NCBI RefSeq assembly: GCF_900182665.1
Contig: NZ_FXTL01000001.1
Coordinates: forward strand, 310,001-374,000
Direction: 5' to 3'
Length of the DNA: 64,000 nucleotides
Origin: Propioniciclava tarda
GTDB lineage: Bacteria > Actinomycetota > Actinomycetes > Propionibacteriales > Propionibacteriaceae
The notes beneath the pieces are model-generated. The model made no database searches, had not been told where the DNA came from, and saw only the letters and a program-made list of their open reading frames with translations. Position numbers and translations under genes: made by a program. Shown piece by piece: positions 1-7,748 of the stretch. The number at the start of each line of letters is the position of its first letter. The first letter of the stretch is position 1.

Positions 1-36
1 CAGGTGGCAGTCGCTGAGGTGCGCGATGCGGTGCAT
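1..36 (-). CDS. Start of a metallophosphoesterase gene (partial, runs off the left edge)
   Basis: Only the first 12 codons are inside the window. They read MHRIAHLSDCHL, the usual opening of calcineurin-like metallophosphoesterases, where an Asp and a His in the first strand (here D9 and H11) bind the metal pair. An AGGAGG-like ribosome site lies just upstream of the ATG, at about 40-47. The family is recognised from this short stretch only, and the substrate cannot be guessed. Confidence 0.55.
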   Translation of the reverse strand, partial: MHRIAHLSDCHL

Positions 37-100
37 GGGCCTCCTTCGACGTCCGGGGAACATCCTGCCGGACGCCACCGACAAGTCGCGGATAAAGGAC

Positions 101-130
101 GCGGCCCCCGTTCGAGGAACGGGGGCCGCG
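101..130. terminator. Rho-independent-type hairpin between ppa and the partial left-edge gene
   Basis: A 13-base perfect stem (GCGGCCCCCGTTC against GAACGGGGGCCGC) with a three-base loop lies directly downstream of the ppa stop codon. There is no U-run, as is common in high-GC actinobacteria. Confidence 0.75.
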
Positions 131-155
131 TTGGTTCAGCGTCGTGGACGCCAGG

Positions 156-791
156 TCACTCGCCCATGCCCTGCGCGCGGGTGGGACGCTCGAACTTCTC
201 GGCGGCCGTCATCTCGCTCTGCTGGGGGGTGTTGGCGACGCTGCCACCCGTGAACTGGTTCTCATAGCTGGTGCCCCGGGCGCGCTCCCAGGACGCCTCG
301 ACCTCGTTCTCGGCGTCCGCGCGGCCGACCCAGATGGCGCCCTCGACGGACTTCCCGGGCTCAAGGTCCTTGTAAACGGCGAAGAAGTGCTCGATCTCGA
401 GCAGGGTGAGGTCCGGGATGTCGGTCAGGTTCTGCGTCGACTCCTGGCGCTTGTCGGCGACCGGCACGCACAGCACCTTGTCGTCGCCGCCGGCCTCGTC
501 GGTCATCCGGAACATGCCGATCGCGCGGCACTCGATGAGCGCCCCCGGGAACGCCGGCTCGGGCATCAGCACGAACGCGTCCAGCGGATCGCCGTCCTGG
601 CCGAGCGTCCCCTCGACGAACCCGTAGTCGTACGGGTACTGCATGGCGGTGAACAGGGTCCGGTCGAGGCGGATGCGTCCGGTGTGGTGATCCATCTCGT
701 ACTTGTTCTTCGTGCCCTTGGGGATCTCGATCGTGACATCGAAGTGCAGGATGGGCTTGATCTTCGGGCGAGCGAAGGACGGACGAGTCAT
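156..791 (-). CDS. ppa: Inorganic pyrophosphatase
   Basis: Soluble family I pyrophosphatase, which hydrolyses cytoplasmic pyrophosphate to two phosphates and pulls biosynthetic reactions forward. The 211-residue protein has the substrate-contacting KGTKNKYE stretch near residue 25 and the metal-binding signature [10 protein letters not shown] near residue 67. It is about 40 residues longer than minimal bacterial enzymes, with an acidic polar C-terminal tail that has no recognisable fold. The ATG start is supported by AGAGGTGACCC just upstream. ppa next to the zinc protease, tilS and hpt matches mycobacterial gene order, although the dacB gene found there is missing here. Confidence 0.96.
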   Translation of the reverse strand: MTRPSFARPKIKPILHFDVTIEIPKGTKNKYEMDHHTGRIRLDRTLFTAMQYPYDYGFVEGTLGQDGDPLDAFVLMPEPAFPGALIECRAIGMFRMTDEAGGDDKVLCVPVADKRQESTQNLTDIPDLTLLEIEHFFAVYKDLEPGKSVEGAIWVGRADAENEVEASWERARGTSYENQFTGGSVANTPQQSEMTAAEKFERPTRAQGMGE

Positions 792-912
792 GGGTCACCT
801 CTGGTGTCGGAGGACGTGCTTCTGCGTCAGCCTAGACCCCGCCGAGGGCCCCGAGACAGCACCGCGCGCGTCACGCGGAACATGCCGCCGCGGCATCGGC
901 GTCCGGCGCGAC

Positions 913-918
913 TAGGGT
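913..918 (+). promoter_or_regulatory. Putative -10 element (TAGGGT) of a leaderless transcript
   Basis: TAGGGT ends six bases before the GTG start of the metalloprotease gene, so the transcript would begin at or near the start codon. The same arrangement recurs upstream of hpt, the gene at 18125, asd and lacZ in this window. Confidence 0.45.
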
Positions 919-924
919 GATCCG

Positions 925-1947
925 GTGGACGCCGTCACCATCGACTACGCCGTCGCCCGCTCGGCCGGGCGGGCGGCGCTGCGACCCGGCCCCGAGCTGA
1001 GCCGCGCGGAGGCGTCCGAGGTCGTCGACGGTCTGCGGAGCGCGGCGCGCGCGTCCGTCGCCCACGTCGCGGAGGTGACCGGGCTGACCTCCCCGCCGAG
1101 CCAGGACGACATGCTCGTCGTCGACCGCGCCACCTGGCTGGACGCGAACCTCGAGATGGTCGAGAGCTTGCTGGCGGCCGCGGGGGCGTCGGGCGCAGAG
1201 GGGCTTCGCGGGCGCCTCGCCGGCCTGGGCAACGGCGTCCAGGTGGGCGGCGCGCTCGGCCTGCTCTCGGGGCGGATCCTGGGCCAGTTCGTTCCGTTCG
1301 GACGCCAGCGCCTCCTGCTCGTCGCGCCCAACATCGCCGCGATGGAGCGCCGGCTCGGGGTCGACGGCGCCGACTTCCGGCTGTGGGTGTGCCTGCACGA
1401 ACAGACCCATCGCCTGCAGTTCGTTCAGGCGCCGTGGCTCGGCGAGTATCTGGTCCGGCAGTTGGCGCACCTGCTGGACGAGCCGGAGGATTCGTCCGCG
1501 ACACCGTCGCGGCCGTCCTCGGCGATCGAGGCGCTGTTGACGCCCGCGCAGCGGATCGTGTTCAACCAGATGACCGCCGTGATGTCGCTGCTCGAGGGCT
1601 ATGCGGACGTGATGATGGACCGCGTCGGAACCGACGTCGTGCCGACGGTTGCGCTCATCCGGGAGCGGTTCAATGCACACCGCCAGCGCCGCGGCCTGGT
1701 CAAGGTGGTCAACAAGTTGATGGGGCTCGACCTGAAGCTGGCCCAGTACCGCGACGGGGCCGTCTTCTGCCGCGCGGTCATCGAGCGGGTCGGCGTGGCG
1801 GGGCTCAACGCCGTCTACGAGTCGTCCGGCATGCTGCCGACGCTCGACGAGATCCACGCCCCCGACGTCTGGCTCGCCCGCGCCTTCCCGACGGTCGAGG
1901 TAGGCGCCGGTGACGTCTCCCGGCCGGAAGGGAATTCCAGTCCGTGA
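925..1947 (+). CDS. Zinc-dependent metalloprotease of the F420-biosynthesis-associated family (DUF2342 type)
   Basis: A 340-residue protein with a zincin signature HEQTH near residue 158 inside a helix, typical of the actinobacterial family annotated as putative hydrolase or coenzyme F420 biosynthesis-associated protein. Homologues sit beside tilS and hpt in mycobacteria (Rv3626c family), as here. No signal peptide is seen, so it is probably cytoplasmic. The substrate is unknown, and the F420 link in the family name comes from phylogenetic profiling, not biochemistry. The GTG start follows a TAGGGT box with almost no leader. The stop overlaps the GTG of tilS by four bases (GTGA), so the two are likely translationally coupled. 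Confidence 0.85.
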   Translation: MDAVTIDYAVARSAGRAALRPGPELSRAEASEVVDGLRSAARASVAHVAEVTGLTSPPSQDDMLVVDRATWLDANLEMVESLLAAAGASGAEGLRGRLAGLGNGVQVGGALGLLSGRILGQFVPFGRQRLLLVAPNIAAMERRLGVDGADFRLWVCLHEQTHRLQFVQAPWLGEYLVRQLAHLLDEPEDSSATPSRPSSAIEALLTPAQRIVFNQMTAVMSLLEGYADVMMDRVGTDVVPTVALIRERFNAHRQRRGLVKVVNKLMGLDLKLAQYRDGAVFCRAVIERVGVAGLNAVYESSGMLPTLDEIHAPDVWLARAFPTVEVGAGDVSRPEGNSSP

Positions 1948-3167
1948 GTCGAAAAGTGCTCGGTCCGGCGACGCTGGCGGCGGTGCAGGCGGTGGAGGCG
2001 CTGCCGCCCGGACCCTGGATCGTCGCCTGCTCCGGCGGCGCCGACTCGCTCGCGCTGGCCTGGGCGGCCGCCTTCGTCGGACGCCGCCGCGGCACCACCG
2101 TGCGCGCCATCGTCATCGACCACGGTCTGCAGGCCAACTCGGACGCCGTCGCATCGTCTGTGGCGGCGACCCTGGCTGCGTTGCCCGCTGGCCCGGTCGG
2201 TGCCGCCTGGGCGCCTGCGGTCGACCAGGACGGGTCTGCGGTCACAGACCCCCTTCGCAGTCCTGGCGACGCCCGTCCCACAGAGCGCGCGGACTCGGCT
2301 TCCCGTGGACCTGCCCTGACGATCCCGACGACGGTAGTCCGCGTGCACGTCGCGGCGGACGGTCTCGGGCCGGAGGCGTCCGCGCGCGAGGCGCGCTACG
2401 CCGCGCTGGAGGCGTCCGCTGAGCCGGGGGAGCGGGTCCTGCTCGGCCACACGCTCGATGACCAGGCCGAGACGGTGCTCCTGGGCCTCGCCCGCGGCTC
2501 GGGCGCGAGGTCGCTGGCCGGGATGCCGCCCGAGCGCGGCATCGTCCTGCGCCCGCTGCTAGGGGTGACCCGCGAGGCCACCCGCGCCGCATGCGCCGAA
2601 CTCGGGCTCACCCCCTGGGAGGACCCACACAACGCCGACGACCGCTACGCCCGCGTCCGGGTCCGGACCCGCGTCCTGCCCACCCTCGAACGCGAACTCG
2701 GACCCGGAGTCCGCGAGGCGCTAGCCCGCACCGCCGAGCAGCTCCGCCGCGACGTCGACATCCTGGACGCCGACGCGCGAGCCGCCCTCGCCTCGGCGCT
2801 GGTCACCACCGTCAGTTGGGACGCCGACCCGTCGGACGCCGCGGCGTCCCACGGCAGGCCGACCACGGACGGTGCCGAGACGTCGGCGTCCGGGACCCAG
2901 CCAACACCGGACGAAACGGACGCATCGGCGTCCGGACAAGCGGAAACGCTGAACTGCCGCTGGCTCGCCGGGCTGGACCCGGCGATCCGCGACCGGGTCC
3001 TGCATGCGTGGCTGAGCGGACGCGGTGCCTCCGATGTGAGCGCCACCCACGTGAGCGCGGTGGTCGAACTAGTCACCCAGTGGCGCGGCCAGCGCGGCGT
3101 CGACCTCCCGGGCGTGCGCATCACGCGGAGGGACGGGCGCCTGATCGCCGACCGGCGTTCGCGATAG
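1944..3167 (+). CDS. tilS: tRNA(Ile)-lysidine synthetase
   Basis: TilS uses ATP and lysine to convert C34 of the CAU anticodon of a minor tRNA-Ile to lysidine, so that it reads AUA. The PP-loop ATP signature SGGADS is at about residues 30-35. At 407 residues it is longer than the usual 320-350 for actinobacteria. The extra length lies in two low-complexity insertions, one near residues 90-125 and one near 290-335, rich in Asp-Ala and Ala-Ser pairs. At DNA level those insertions are packed with GGACGC/GCGTCC hexamers. The gene overlaps the upstream metalloprotease and precedes hpt, the canonical order. Confidence 0.93.
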   Translation: MSRKVLGPATLAAVQAVEALPPGPWIVACSGGADSLALAWAAAFVGRRRGTTVRAIVIDHGLQANSDAVASSVAATLAALPAGPVGAAWAPAVDQDGSAVTDPLRSPGDARPTERADSASRGPALTIPTTVVRVHVAADGLGPEASAREARYAALEASAEPGERVLLGHTLDDQAETVLLGLARGSGARSLAGMPPERGIVLRPLLGVTREATRAACAELGLTPWEDPHNADDRYARVRVRTRVLPTLERELGPGVREALARTAEQLRRDVDILDADARAALASALVTTVSWDADPSDAAASHGRPTTDGAETSASGTQPTPDETDASASGQAETLNCRWLAGLDPAIRDRVLHAWLSGRGASDVSATHVSAVVELVTQWRGQRGVDLPGVRITRRDGRLIADRRSR

Positions 3168-3170
3168 GGT
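3165..3170 (+). promoter_or_regulatory. Putative -10 element (TAGGGT) upstream of hpt
   Basis: TAGGGT lies across the end of tilS and stops seven bases before the GTG of hpt. This would allow a leaderless hpt transcript separate from the tilS message. Confidence 0.4.
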
Positions 3171-3177
3171 TTCGCCC

Positions 3178-3729
3178 GTGGAAGCAGCACAGATCCCCGG
3201 TGAGTTGACCCGGGTTCACTTCACCGAGGCCCAGATCCAAGACCGCATCCGCGAGATCGCCGCGGAGATCGACTCCGACTACGCGGGCACGGTGCCGCTG
3301 CTGGTGGGGGTCTTGAACGGTGCGGTCATGGTGATGGCTGACCTGTCTCGTGCCATGAAGTTGCACTGCGAGCACGACTGGATGGCAGTCTCGAGCTACG
3401 GCGCCGGCACGCAGAGTTCCGGCGTGGTGCGGATTTTGAAGGACCTGAGCTCTGACATCGAGGGCCGCCACGTGATCGTCGTCGAGGACATCATCGACAC
3501 CGGCCTCACCCTGCAGTACTTGTTGCAGAACCTGTCGACGCGTCTGCCGGCGTCGCTGGAGCTGATGACGATGTTCCGAAAGCCCGAGGCTTTCAAGTGC
3601 AACGTGGTGCCGAAGTACATCGGCTACGACCTGCCGGACGAGTTCGTCGTGGGCTACGGATTGGACTACGCAGGCCAGTACCGCAACCTCCGCGATTGCG
3701 CGACTTTGAGCCCAACCGTCTACTCCTGA
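3178..3729 (+). CDS. hpt: Hypoxanthine phosphoribosyltransferase
   Basis: Purine salvage enzyme joining hypoxanthine or guanine to PRPP. The 183-residue length is normal. The PRPP-binding loop reads VVEDIIDTGLTL around residues 100-112 and the family C-terminal YGLDYAGQYRNL is present. A GTG start is chosen because it sits seven bases after a -10-like box and gives the family N-terminus. In most actinobacteria hpt is followed closely by ftsH; here about 5.3 kb of other DNA lies between them. Confidence 0.95.
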   Translation: MEAAQIPGELTRVHFTEAQIQDRIREIAAEIDSDYAGTVPLLVGVLNGAVMVMADLSRAMKLHCEHDWMAVSSYGAGTQSSGVVRILKDLSSDIEGRHVIVVEDIIDTGLTLQYLLQNLSTRLPASLELMTMFRKPEAFKCNVVPKYIGYDLPDEFVVGYGLDYAGQYRNLRDCATLSPTVYS

Positions 3730-3753
3730 TCAGTTTCGATCAGGGAAATTTTA
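3725..3753 (+). terminator. Terminator of hpt
   Basis: CCTGATC and GATCAGG form a seven-base stem around a six-base loop that overlaps the hpt stop codon. It is followed by GAAATTTT, an unusually AT-rich tail for this DNA. Confidence 0.6.
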
Positions 3754-3880
3754 AGCCAGATCGGCCGTTTGGCCCCCTTCGGAGCGCATCAGGTCTTGTA
3801 GGGTGGCGGTTTCTCCCGCAGTTGAGCGGGGCCGGGGTGCGCCCGGCCGCTGAGAATGTTCAAGGAGGACTAGACCACTC

Positions 3881-5167
3881 ATGAGCCTTTCGAGAAGAGC
3901 TTTCGTCGGCCTCGCCGCGGCGTCCGTTGCCGGCGCCGGGCTCGCCGCCTGCAGCAGCCCCGCCGCCGCCCCGGCGACCACCGGCACCAGCAGCAGCGCC
4001 GCCGCACCCGCCGGCCAGCTGCCCGCCACCACGATCAAGATCCTGGCCCCGTCGTACGCCGACAGCTCCAAGGCCGACTGGGACAAGATCATCGCCGAGT
4101 TCAACAAGAAGCAGCCGAACGTCAAGGTCGAACTGCAGATCGAGGCGTGGGAGACGTTCTCCGAGAAGGTCCAGCAGCGCATCCAGGCCAAGGACTACCC
4201 GGACATCCTCAACGACAACGCCTTTGCCGCCCAAGCGTCCGCGGGCCTGCTGTACCCGATCGACGAGGTCATGAGCGCCGCGACGCTGGCGTCCATCGAG
4301 CCCGCCCTGATGAAGAACGGCGTCGGCACCGACGGCAAGACGTGGGCCGCTCCCGACATCGCGTCCGCGCGCATGATGGCCTACAACACCGACCTCTTCG
4401 CCAAGGCCGGCATCACAGCCGCGCCGAAGACGTGGGCCGAGCTTGAGGACGCCGCCAAGAAGATTGCCGCTCAGGGCGCTGCCGGCTACGGCATGCCGCT
4501 GGGCAAGGAAGAGGCCCAGGTCGAGTCGTCCCTGTGGCTGTGGGGTGCGGGCGGCGACTGGGCGTCCGGCGGCAAGCTGGTCGCCAACCAGCCGGCCACC
4601 GTCGAGGCGTTCACCGAGATGAAGAAGCTCATCGACGCCAAGGCCGTCCAGGCGGACGCGGGCGCGTCCAACCGTCAGCAGGTCGCCGACCTGTTCGACA
4701 ACGGCAAGCTCGGCATGTACGTGTCGCACTCGGGCCTGATGGGCAACACGCGCAAGAAGTTCCCGAACATCAAGTTCGATCTCGCGCCCATCCCGAGCAA
4801 GGACGGCAAGCCCGTCGCGTTCGGCGTGACCGACTTCATCCTCGCGTTCAACAACAAGGACGCGAACCGCAAGGAGGCCACCAAGCAGTTCCTCGACCTC
4901 ATGTACTCCGACGCGATGTACGAGGGCTGGTACAAGGGCACGGGCCTGCTGCCGGTCACGAAGTCGCAGATCGAGAAGGCGAAGGCGTCCGACAAGGACA
5001 ACGCCAAGTTCTACGAGGCCCTGTCGTTCGTGAAGTTCAACCCGGTCTCGGATCCCAAGTGGGACGCCCTCAAGGGCGCTCTGCAGTCGACCGCCGGCAC
5101 GATCTCCAAGGACGCCCCGGACGCCGTCGTCAAGGCCATCCAGGCCCAGCTGGACGCCGCGGGCTGA
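3881..5167 (+). CDS. Sugar ABC transporter, substrate-binding lipoprotein
   Basis: A 428-residue extracellular solute-binding protein of the maltose/oligosaccharide type. The N-terminus has a twin-arginine-like SRRAF followed by a hydrophobic stretch and lipobox GLAAC with the acylated Cys at residue 24, then an Ala/Ser/Thr-rich linker. The mature part has the periplasmic-binding-protein type 2 fold signatures (a DILNDNAFAAQ segment and a conserved W-rich hinge). It captures a sugar outside the membrane and delivers it to the two permeases downstream. No ATPase gene is adjacent, so a shared MsiK-type ATPase elsewhere is likely. The ATG follows AAGGAGG at about 3863. The exact sugar cannot be told. 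Confidence 0.9.
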   Translation: MSLSRRAFVGLAAASVAGAGLAACSSPAAAPATTGTSSSAAAPAGQLPATTIKILAPSYADSSKADWDKIIAEFNKKQPNVKVELQIEAWETFSEKVQQRIQAKDYPDILNDNAFAAQASAGLLYPIDEVMSAATLASIEPALMKNGVGTDGKTWAAPDIASARMMAYNTDLFAKAGITAAPKTWAELEDAAKKIAAQGAAGYGMPLGKEEAQVESSLWLWGAGGDWASGGKLVANQPATVEAFTEMKKLIDAKAVQADAGASNRQQVADLFDNGKLGMYVSHSGLMGNTRKKFPNIKFDLAPIPSKDGKPVAFGVTDFILAFNNKDANRKEATKQFLDLMYSDAMYEGWYKGTGLLPVTKSQIEKAKASDKDNAKFYEALSFVKFNPVSDPKWDALKGALQSTAGTISKDAPDAVVKAIQAQLDAAG

Positions 5168-5188
5168 TAGTCCAGTAGTTGAGTCCAG

Positions 5189-5223
5189 GTTCGGACGCCG
5201 ACGCCTCGCGTCGGCGTCCGAAC
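5189..5223 (+). terminator. Strong intergenic hairpin between binding protein and permease genes
   Basis: A 16-base perfect stem with a CTC loop lies 22 bases after the binding-protein stop. Both arms contain the window-wide motif (GGACGC on the left, GCGTCC on the right). Such hairpins commonly protect or attenuate messages so that the binding protein is made in excess over the permeases. Confidence 0.7.
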
Positions 5224-5379
5224 TGGCACCGGGGTGGATCGGGGACGTCGCGTCCGTCCCGCCGTCGCCGTCAGGCCCAGGGACGCCGCACGCGCGGTTC
5301 GGCGCGCGAGGCGTCCGCGGATGGGATGCTGCGGTCGAAGGCAATCGCCCCTCGGCGTCCGAGTGAACGAGAGGTACGC

Positions 5380-6300
5380 ATGAGCACAGTCGTGGCCGCA
5401 CGTCGGGCGTCCGGCTGGAAAGACACCATCACGGCGCTGCCGTGGATCGCCCCCACGCTGCTGCTGATCGCGGCGGTGGTGATCTACCCGACCATCCTGA
5501 TGTTCCAGACGGCGTTCGTGAAGTACACCCCACAAGGGGTGGAGCGCGGGCCTGCCGGGTTCGCGAACTTCAACGGGCCTGCCGGGGCGTTCACGTTCCC
5601 GACCGTGCCGTGGCCGGCGATCTGGACCAACACCGTGGTCTGGGTGGTCGTCGTGGTGCTGGCGACGCTGGTGTGCTCGCTGGCGCTGGCGCAGTTCCTC
5701 AACAAGGACTTCCCCGGACGCAAGCTGCTGCGGCTGGTCGTGATCCTGCCGTGGGCGTGTTCGGTCGTCATGACGACGACGGTGTTCAACTACGGCCTGC
5801 AGGCGGACGTCGGCGTGTTCAACCGGCTGTTCGTCGACACGGGCATCCTGCAGGCGGCGCAGGGGTTCACGAAGAACCCGGCGACGTCGTTCTGGGTGGC
5901 GGTGTTCGTGGCCGTGTACGTGTCGATCCCGTTCACGACCTACACGATCCTGGCCGGACTGCAGTCGGTGCCCGGTGACGTCATCGAGGCCGCGCACATG
6001 GACGGCGCGAACGTCATCCAGCGGTACTGGTCGATCGTGTTTCCCATGCTGCGGCCCGCGATTGCCGCGGCGATGCTGATCAACATCATCAACGTCTTCA
6101 ACTCGCTGCCGATCCTGAAGATCTTGAACGAGGCGCCCGGGTATCACACGGCGCACACGACCACGACCCTGATCTTCGAGTACAAGGTGAAGCTGGGTCC
6201 GGGTGTGGCGTCCGCGCTGTCGATCGTGAACTTCGGCTTCTGCCTGCTGATCATCGCGATCTACCTGGCCGTCGTGAAGCCCACGAAGGAGGTGCAGTGA
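5380..6300 (+). CDS. Sugar ABC transporter permease (MalF type)
   Basis: A 306-residue inner-membrane protein with six predicted membrane segments, the first starting near residue 20. The EAA loop that contacts the ATPase is visible near residues 205-220 (VIEAAHMDGAN). The ATG at 5380 is chosen over longer in-frame options because GAGAGG precedes it and the upstream codons are low-complexity and overlap the hairpin. It is the first of two permeases and pairs with the next gene to form the translocation channel for the sugar bound by the upstream lipoprotein. Confidence 0.9.
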   Translation: MSTVVAARRASGWKDTITALPWIAPTLLLIAAVVIYPTILMFQTAFVKYTPQGVERGPAGFANFNGPAGAFTFPTVPWPAIWTNTVVWVVVVVLATLVCSLALAQFLNKDFPGRKLLRLVVILPWACSVVMTTTVFNYGLQADVGVFNRLFVDTGILQAAQGFTKNPATSFWVAVFVAVYVSIPFTTYTILAGLQSVPGDVIEAAHMDGANVIQRYWSIVFPMLRPAIAAAMLINIINVFNSLPILKILNEAPGYHTAHTTTTLIFEYKVKLGPGVASALSIVNFGFCLLIIAIYLAVVKPTKEVQ

Positions 6301-7145
6301 TGGCGTACCGCGGAGGCGTCCACAAGAAGCCGAACCCGATCGCGACGCTGATCGGCGCCCTGTTCGTGCTGCTGTTCTTCTCGTTCCCGTACCTGCTGAT
6401 GGTCATTTCGTCGCTGAAGACGCGCGAGGAGATCACCAAGATCCCGCCGGAGTACTTCCCGGCCGCGCCGCAGTTCGACAACTACCTCAAGGTGTGGGCG
6501 TCGCAGGTTGATCCGGGCAACTCGCTGCTCGCGACGACCGTGATCTCGTTCGGGGCGACGCTGCTGGTGCTTTTGATCGCGACGCCGGCGGCCTACTACG
6601 TGGCGAGGTTCAAGTTCCGCGGACGGATGGTGTTCCTGTTCCTGGTGCTGATCACGCAGATGCTGCAGCCGACGGTGCTCGCAGTTGGGCTCTACCAGGA
6701 GTTCTCGCAGTGGCGTGGGTACCTGGTGTGGGTGGCCCTGATCCTGATCAACGGGGCGTTCAACCTGAGCTTCGCCGTGTGGATCATGCAGTCGTTCTTC
6801 GCGTCCGTGCCGAAGGAGATCGACGAGGCGGCGCTGTTGGACGGGCTGACGCGGGTGCAGACCCTGTTCAAGGTGTCGCTGCCGCTGGTGTGGCCGGGCA
6901 TCGTGACGGCGATCGTCTTCGTGTTCGTGAACACGTGGAACGAGTTCGCGGCGGCCTTCATCCTGGTTCAGGACTCGTCCCTGCAGCCGCTGACGGTCTC
7001 GATGCCGCGGTTCCTGGGCATGTACATCCGCGACTGGCAGCTGCTGTTCACCGTCGCCACCGTCGCGATCGTGCCGGTGGTCATCCTGTTCGCCCTGATC
7101 GAGAAGCGCCTGATCGGCGGCCTGACCGCGGGAGCCGTCAAGTAA
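6300..7145 (+). CDS. Sugar ABC transporter permease (MalG type)
   Basis: A 281-residue permease with six membrane segments and an EAA loop near residues 175-195 (EIDEAALLDG). Its ATG shares one base with the stop of the first permease (TGATG), so the two are translationally coupled, with GGAGG ten bases upstream inside the first permease. Together with the lipoprotein at 3881 it makes a carbohydrate importer of the CUT1 class lacking its own ATPase. Confidence 0.9.
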   Translation: MAYRGGVHKKPNPIATLIGALFVLLFFSFPYLLMVISSLKTREEITKIPPEYFPAAPQFDNYLKVWASQVDPGNSLLATTVISFGATLLVLLIATPAAYYVARFKFRGRMVFLFLVLITQMLQPTVLAVGLYQEFSQWRGYLVWVALILINGAFNLSFAVWIMQSFFASVPKEIDEAALLDGLTRVQTLFKVSLPLVWPGIVTAIVFVFVNTWNEFAAAFILVQDSSLQPLTVSMPRFLGMYIRDWQLLFTVATVAIVPVVILFALIEKRLIGGLTAGAVK

Positions 7146-7156
7146 CAAGGACGACT

Positions 7157-7226
7157 CGGCGCTCCCAAGAAGGTTGGACGAGCGCGGCGCTTCCCATTGG
7201 GGAGCGCGGCGCTGCCAAGAAGGTTG
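7157..7226. repeat. Direct repeat pair enclosing a hairpin after the transporter operon
   Basis: Two 20-base copies (7157-7176 and 7207-7226) differ at one base and are 50 bases apart. Between them a nine-base stem (7187-7207, loop ATT) probably ends the transporter transcript. The arrangement could be a small duplication around a terminator. Confidence 0.5.
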
Positions 7227-7313
7227 TAAGCCAGCGGACGCCTACGCGGCGGTTCCCCTCGAACCAGACGCCGGGGGCGGCCAAGGCTGCGTTCTGCTGA
7301 GCGGCGTGGGGCC

Positions 7314-7359
7314 ACTGGGTGCTGGTTGTTGCGGATAACCGGGAGCTTGAGAACCCAGT
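7314..7359 (+). repeat. Palindromic repeat, family 1, copy a
   Basis: Outer arms ACTGGGTGCT and GAACCCAGT bracket an interior with TTGTTGCGG and CCGGGAGCTTG. The right arm has one change from the family form AGCACCCAGT. Confidence 0.8.
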
Positions 7360-7466
7360 TGGGGCTGGTGAGGTCGGGCTTCCTTGTTGTTGTCAGCCTC
7401 TCGGTGCGAGTCAGGTCGACTTGTTGTCCCCGAACCGCCGGGATGTGAGACCCAACGCTGATGTTC

Positions 7467-7514
7467 GACTGGGTGCTGGTTGTTGCGGATATCCGAGAGC
7501 TTGAGCACCCAGTC
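7467..7514 (+). repeat. Palindromic repeat, family 1, copy b
   Basis: Arms GACTGGGTGCT and AGCACCCAGTC are perfect, with an inner palindrome CGGATATCCG in the loop. A structured RNA hairpin with an inner stem is expected. Confidence 0.85.
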
Positions 7515-7567
7515 TGGCGTTCGATGGGCTGGCGATGGTGTGACGGCGTGTGGGCTGTGTCCTCGGC

Positions 7568-7617
7568 TGACTGGGTGCTCGCCGTTGCGGTTCTCCGGGA
7601 GTCCGAGCACCCAGTCA
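7568..7617 (+). repeat. Palindromic repeat, family 1, copy c
   Basis: Arms TGACTGGGTGCTC and GAGCACCCAGTCA make a 13-base perfect stem. This third copy on the left has no counterpart on the right side of the cassette. Confidence 0.85.
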
Positions 7618-7748
7618 CGGGGGTCGCCTGGCGAACGGCCGACAACAGTGGTTCAGCTCCCACTCACGGACGAGTAGTTATCCACAATTTCGCCGGCCCT
7701 GACAGAATCCCGGCCTTTCCGCCCAATGTGTGGGCGGAGGGGATCAAG

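Larger units (their letters stand above)
7313..7533 (+). repeat. Left copy of a long direct repeat flanking the DUF559 gene
   Basis: This segment contains two palindromic elements (7314-7359 and 7467-7514) separated by about 107 bases, then about 20 further bases. The same composite, with the same order and orientation and clearly related spacer text (shared runs such as GGGGCTGGTGAGG, TCAGCCTCTCGGTGC, CCCCGAACCGCCGG and CGTTCGATGGG), recurs at 8757-8974 on the other side of the gene at 7749. Confidence 0.8.

Noticed and set aside
7314-7617. The tandem palindromes as a CRISPR array
   Set aside because: There are only three copies with unequal spacing (154 and 101 bases), the elements are palindromic and mutually divergent, and no cas genes are near.
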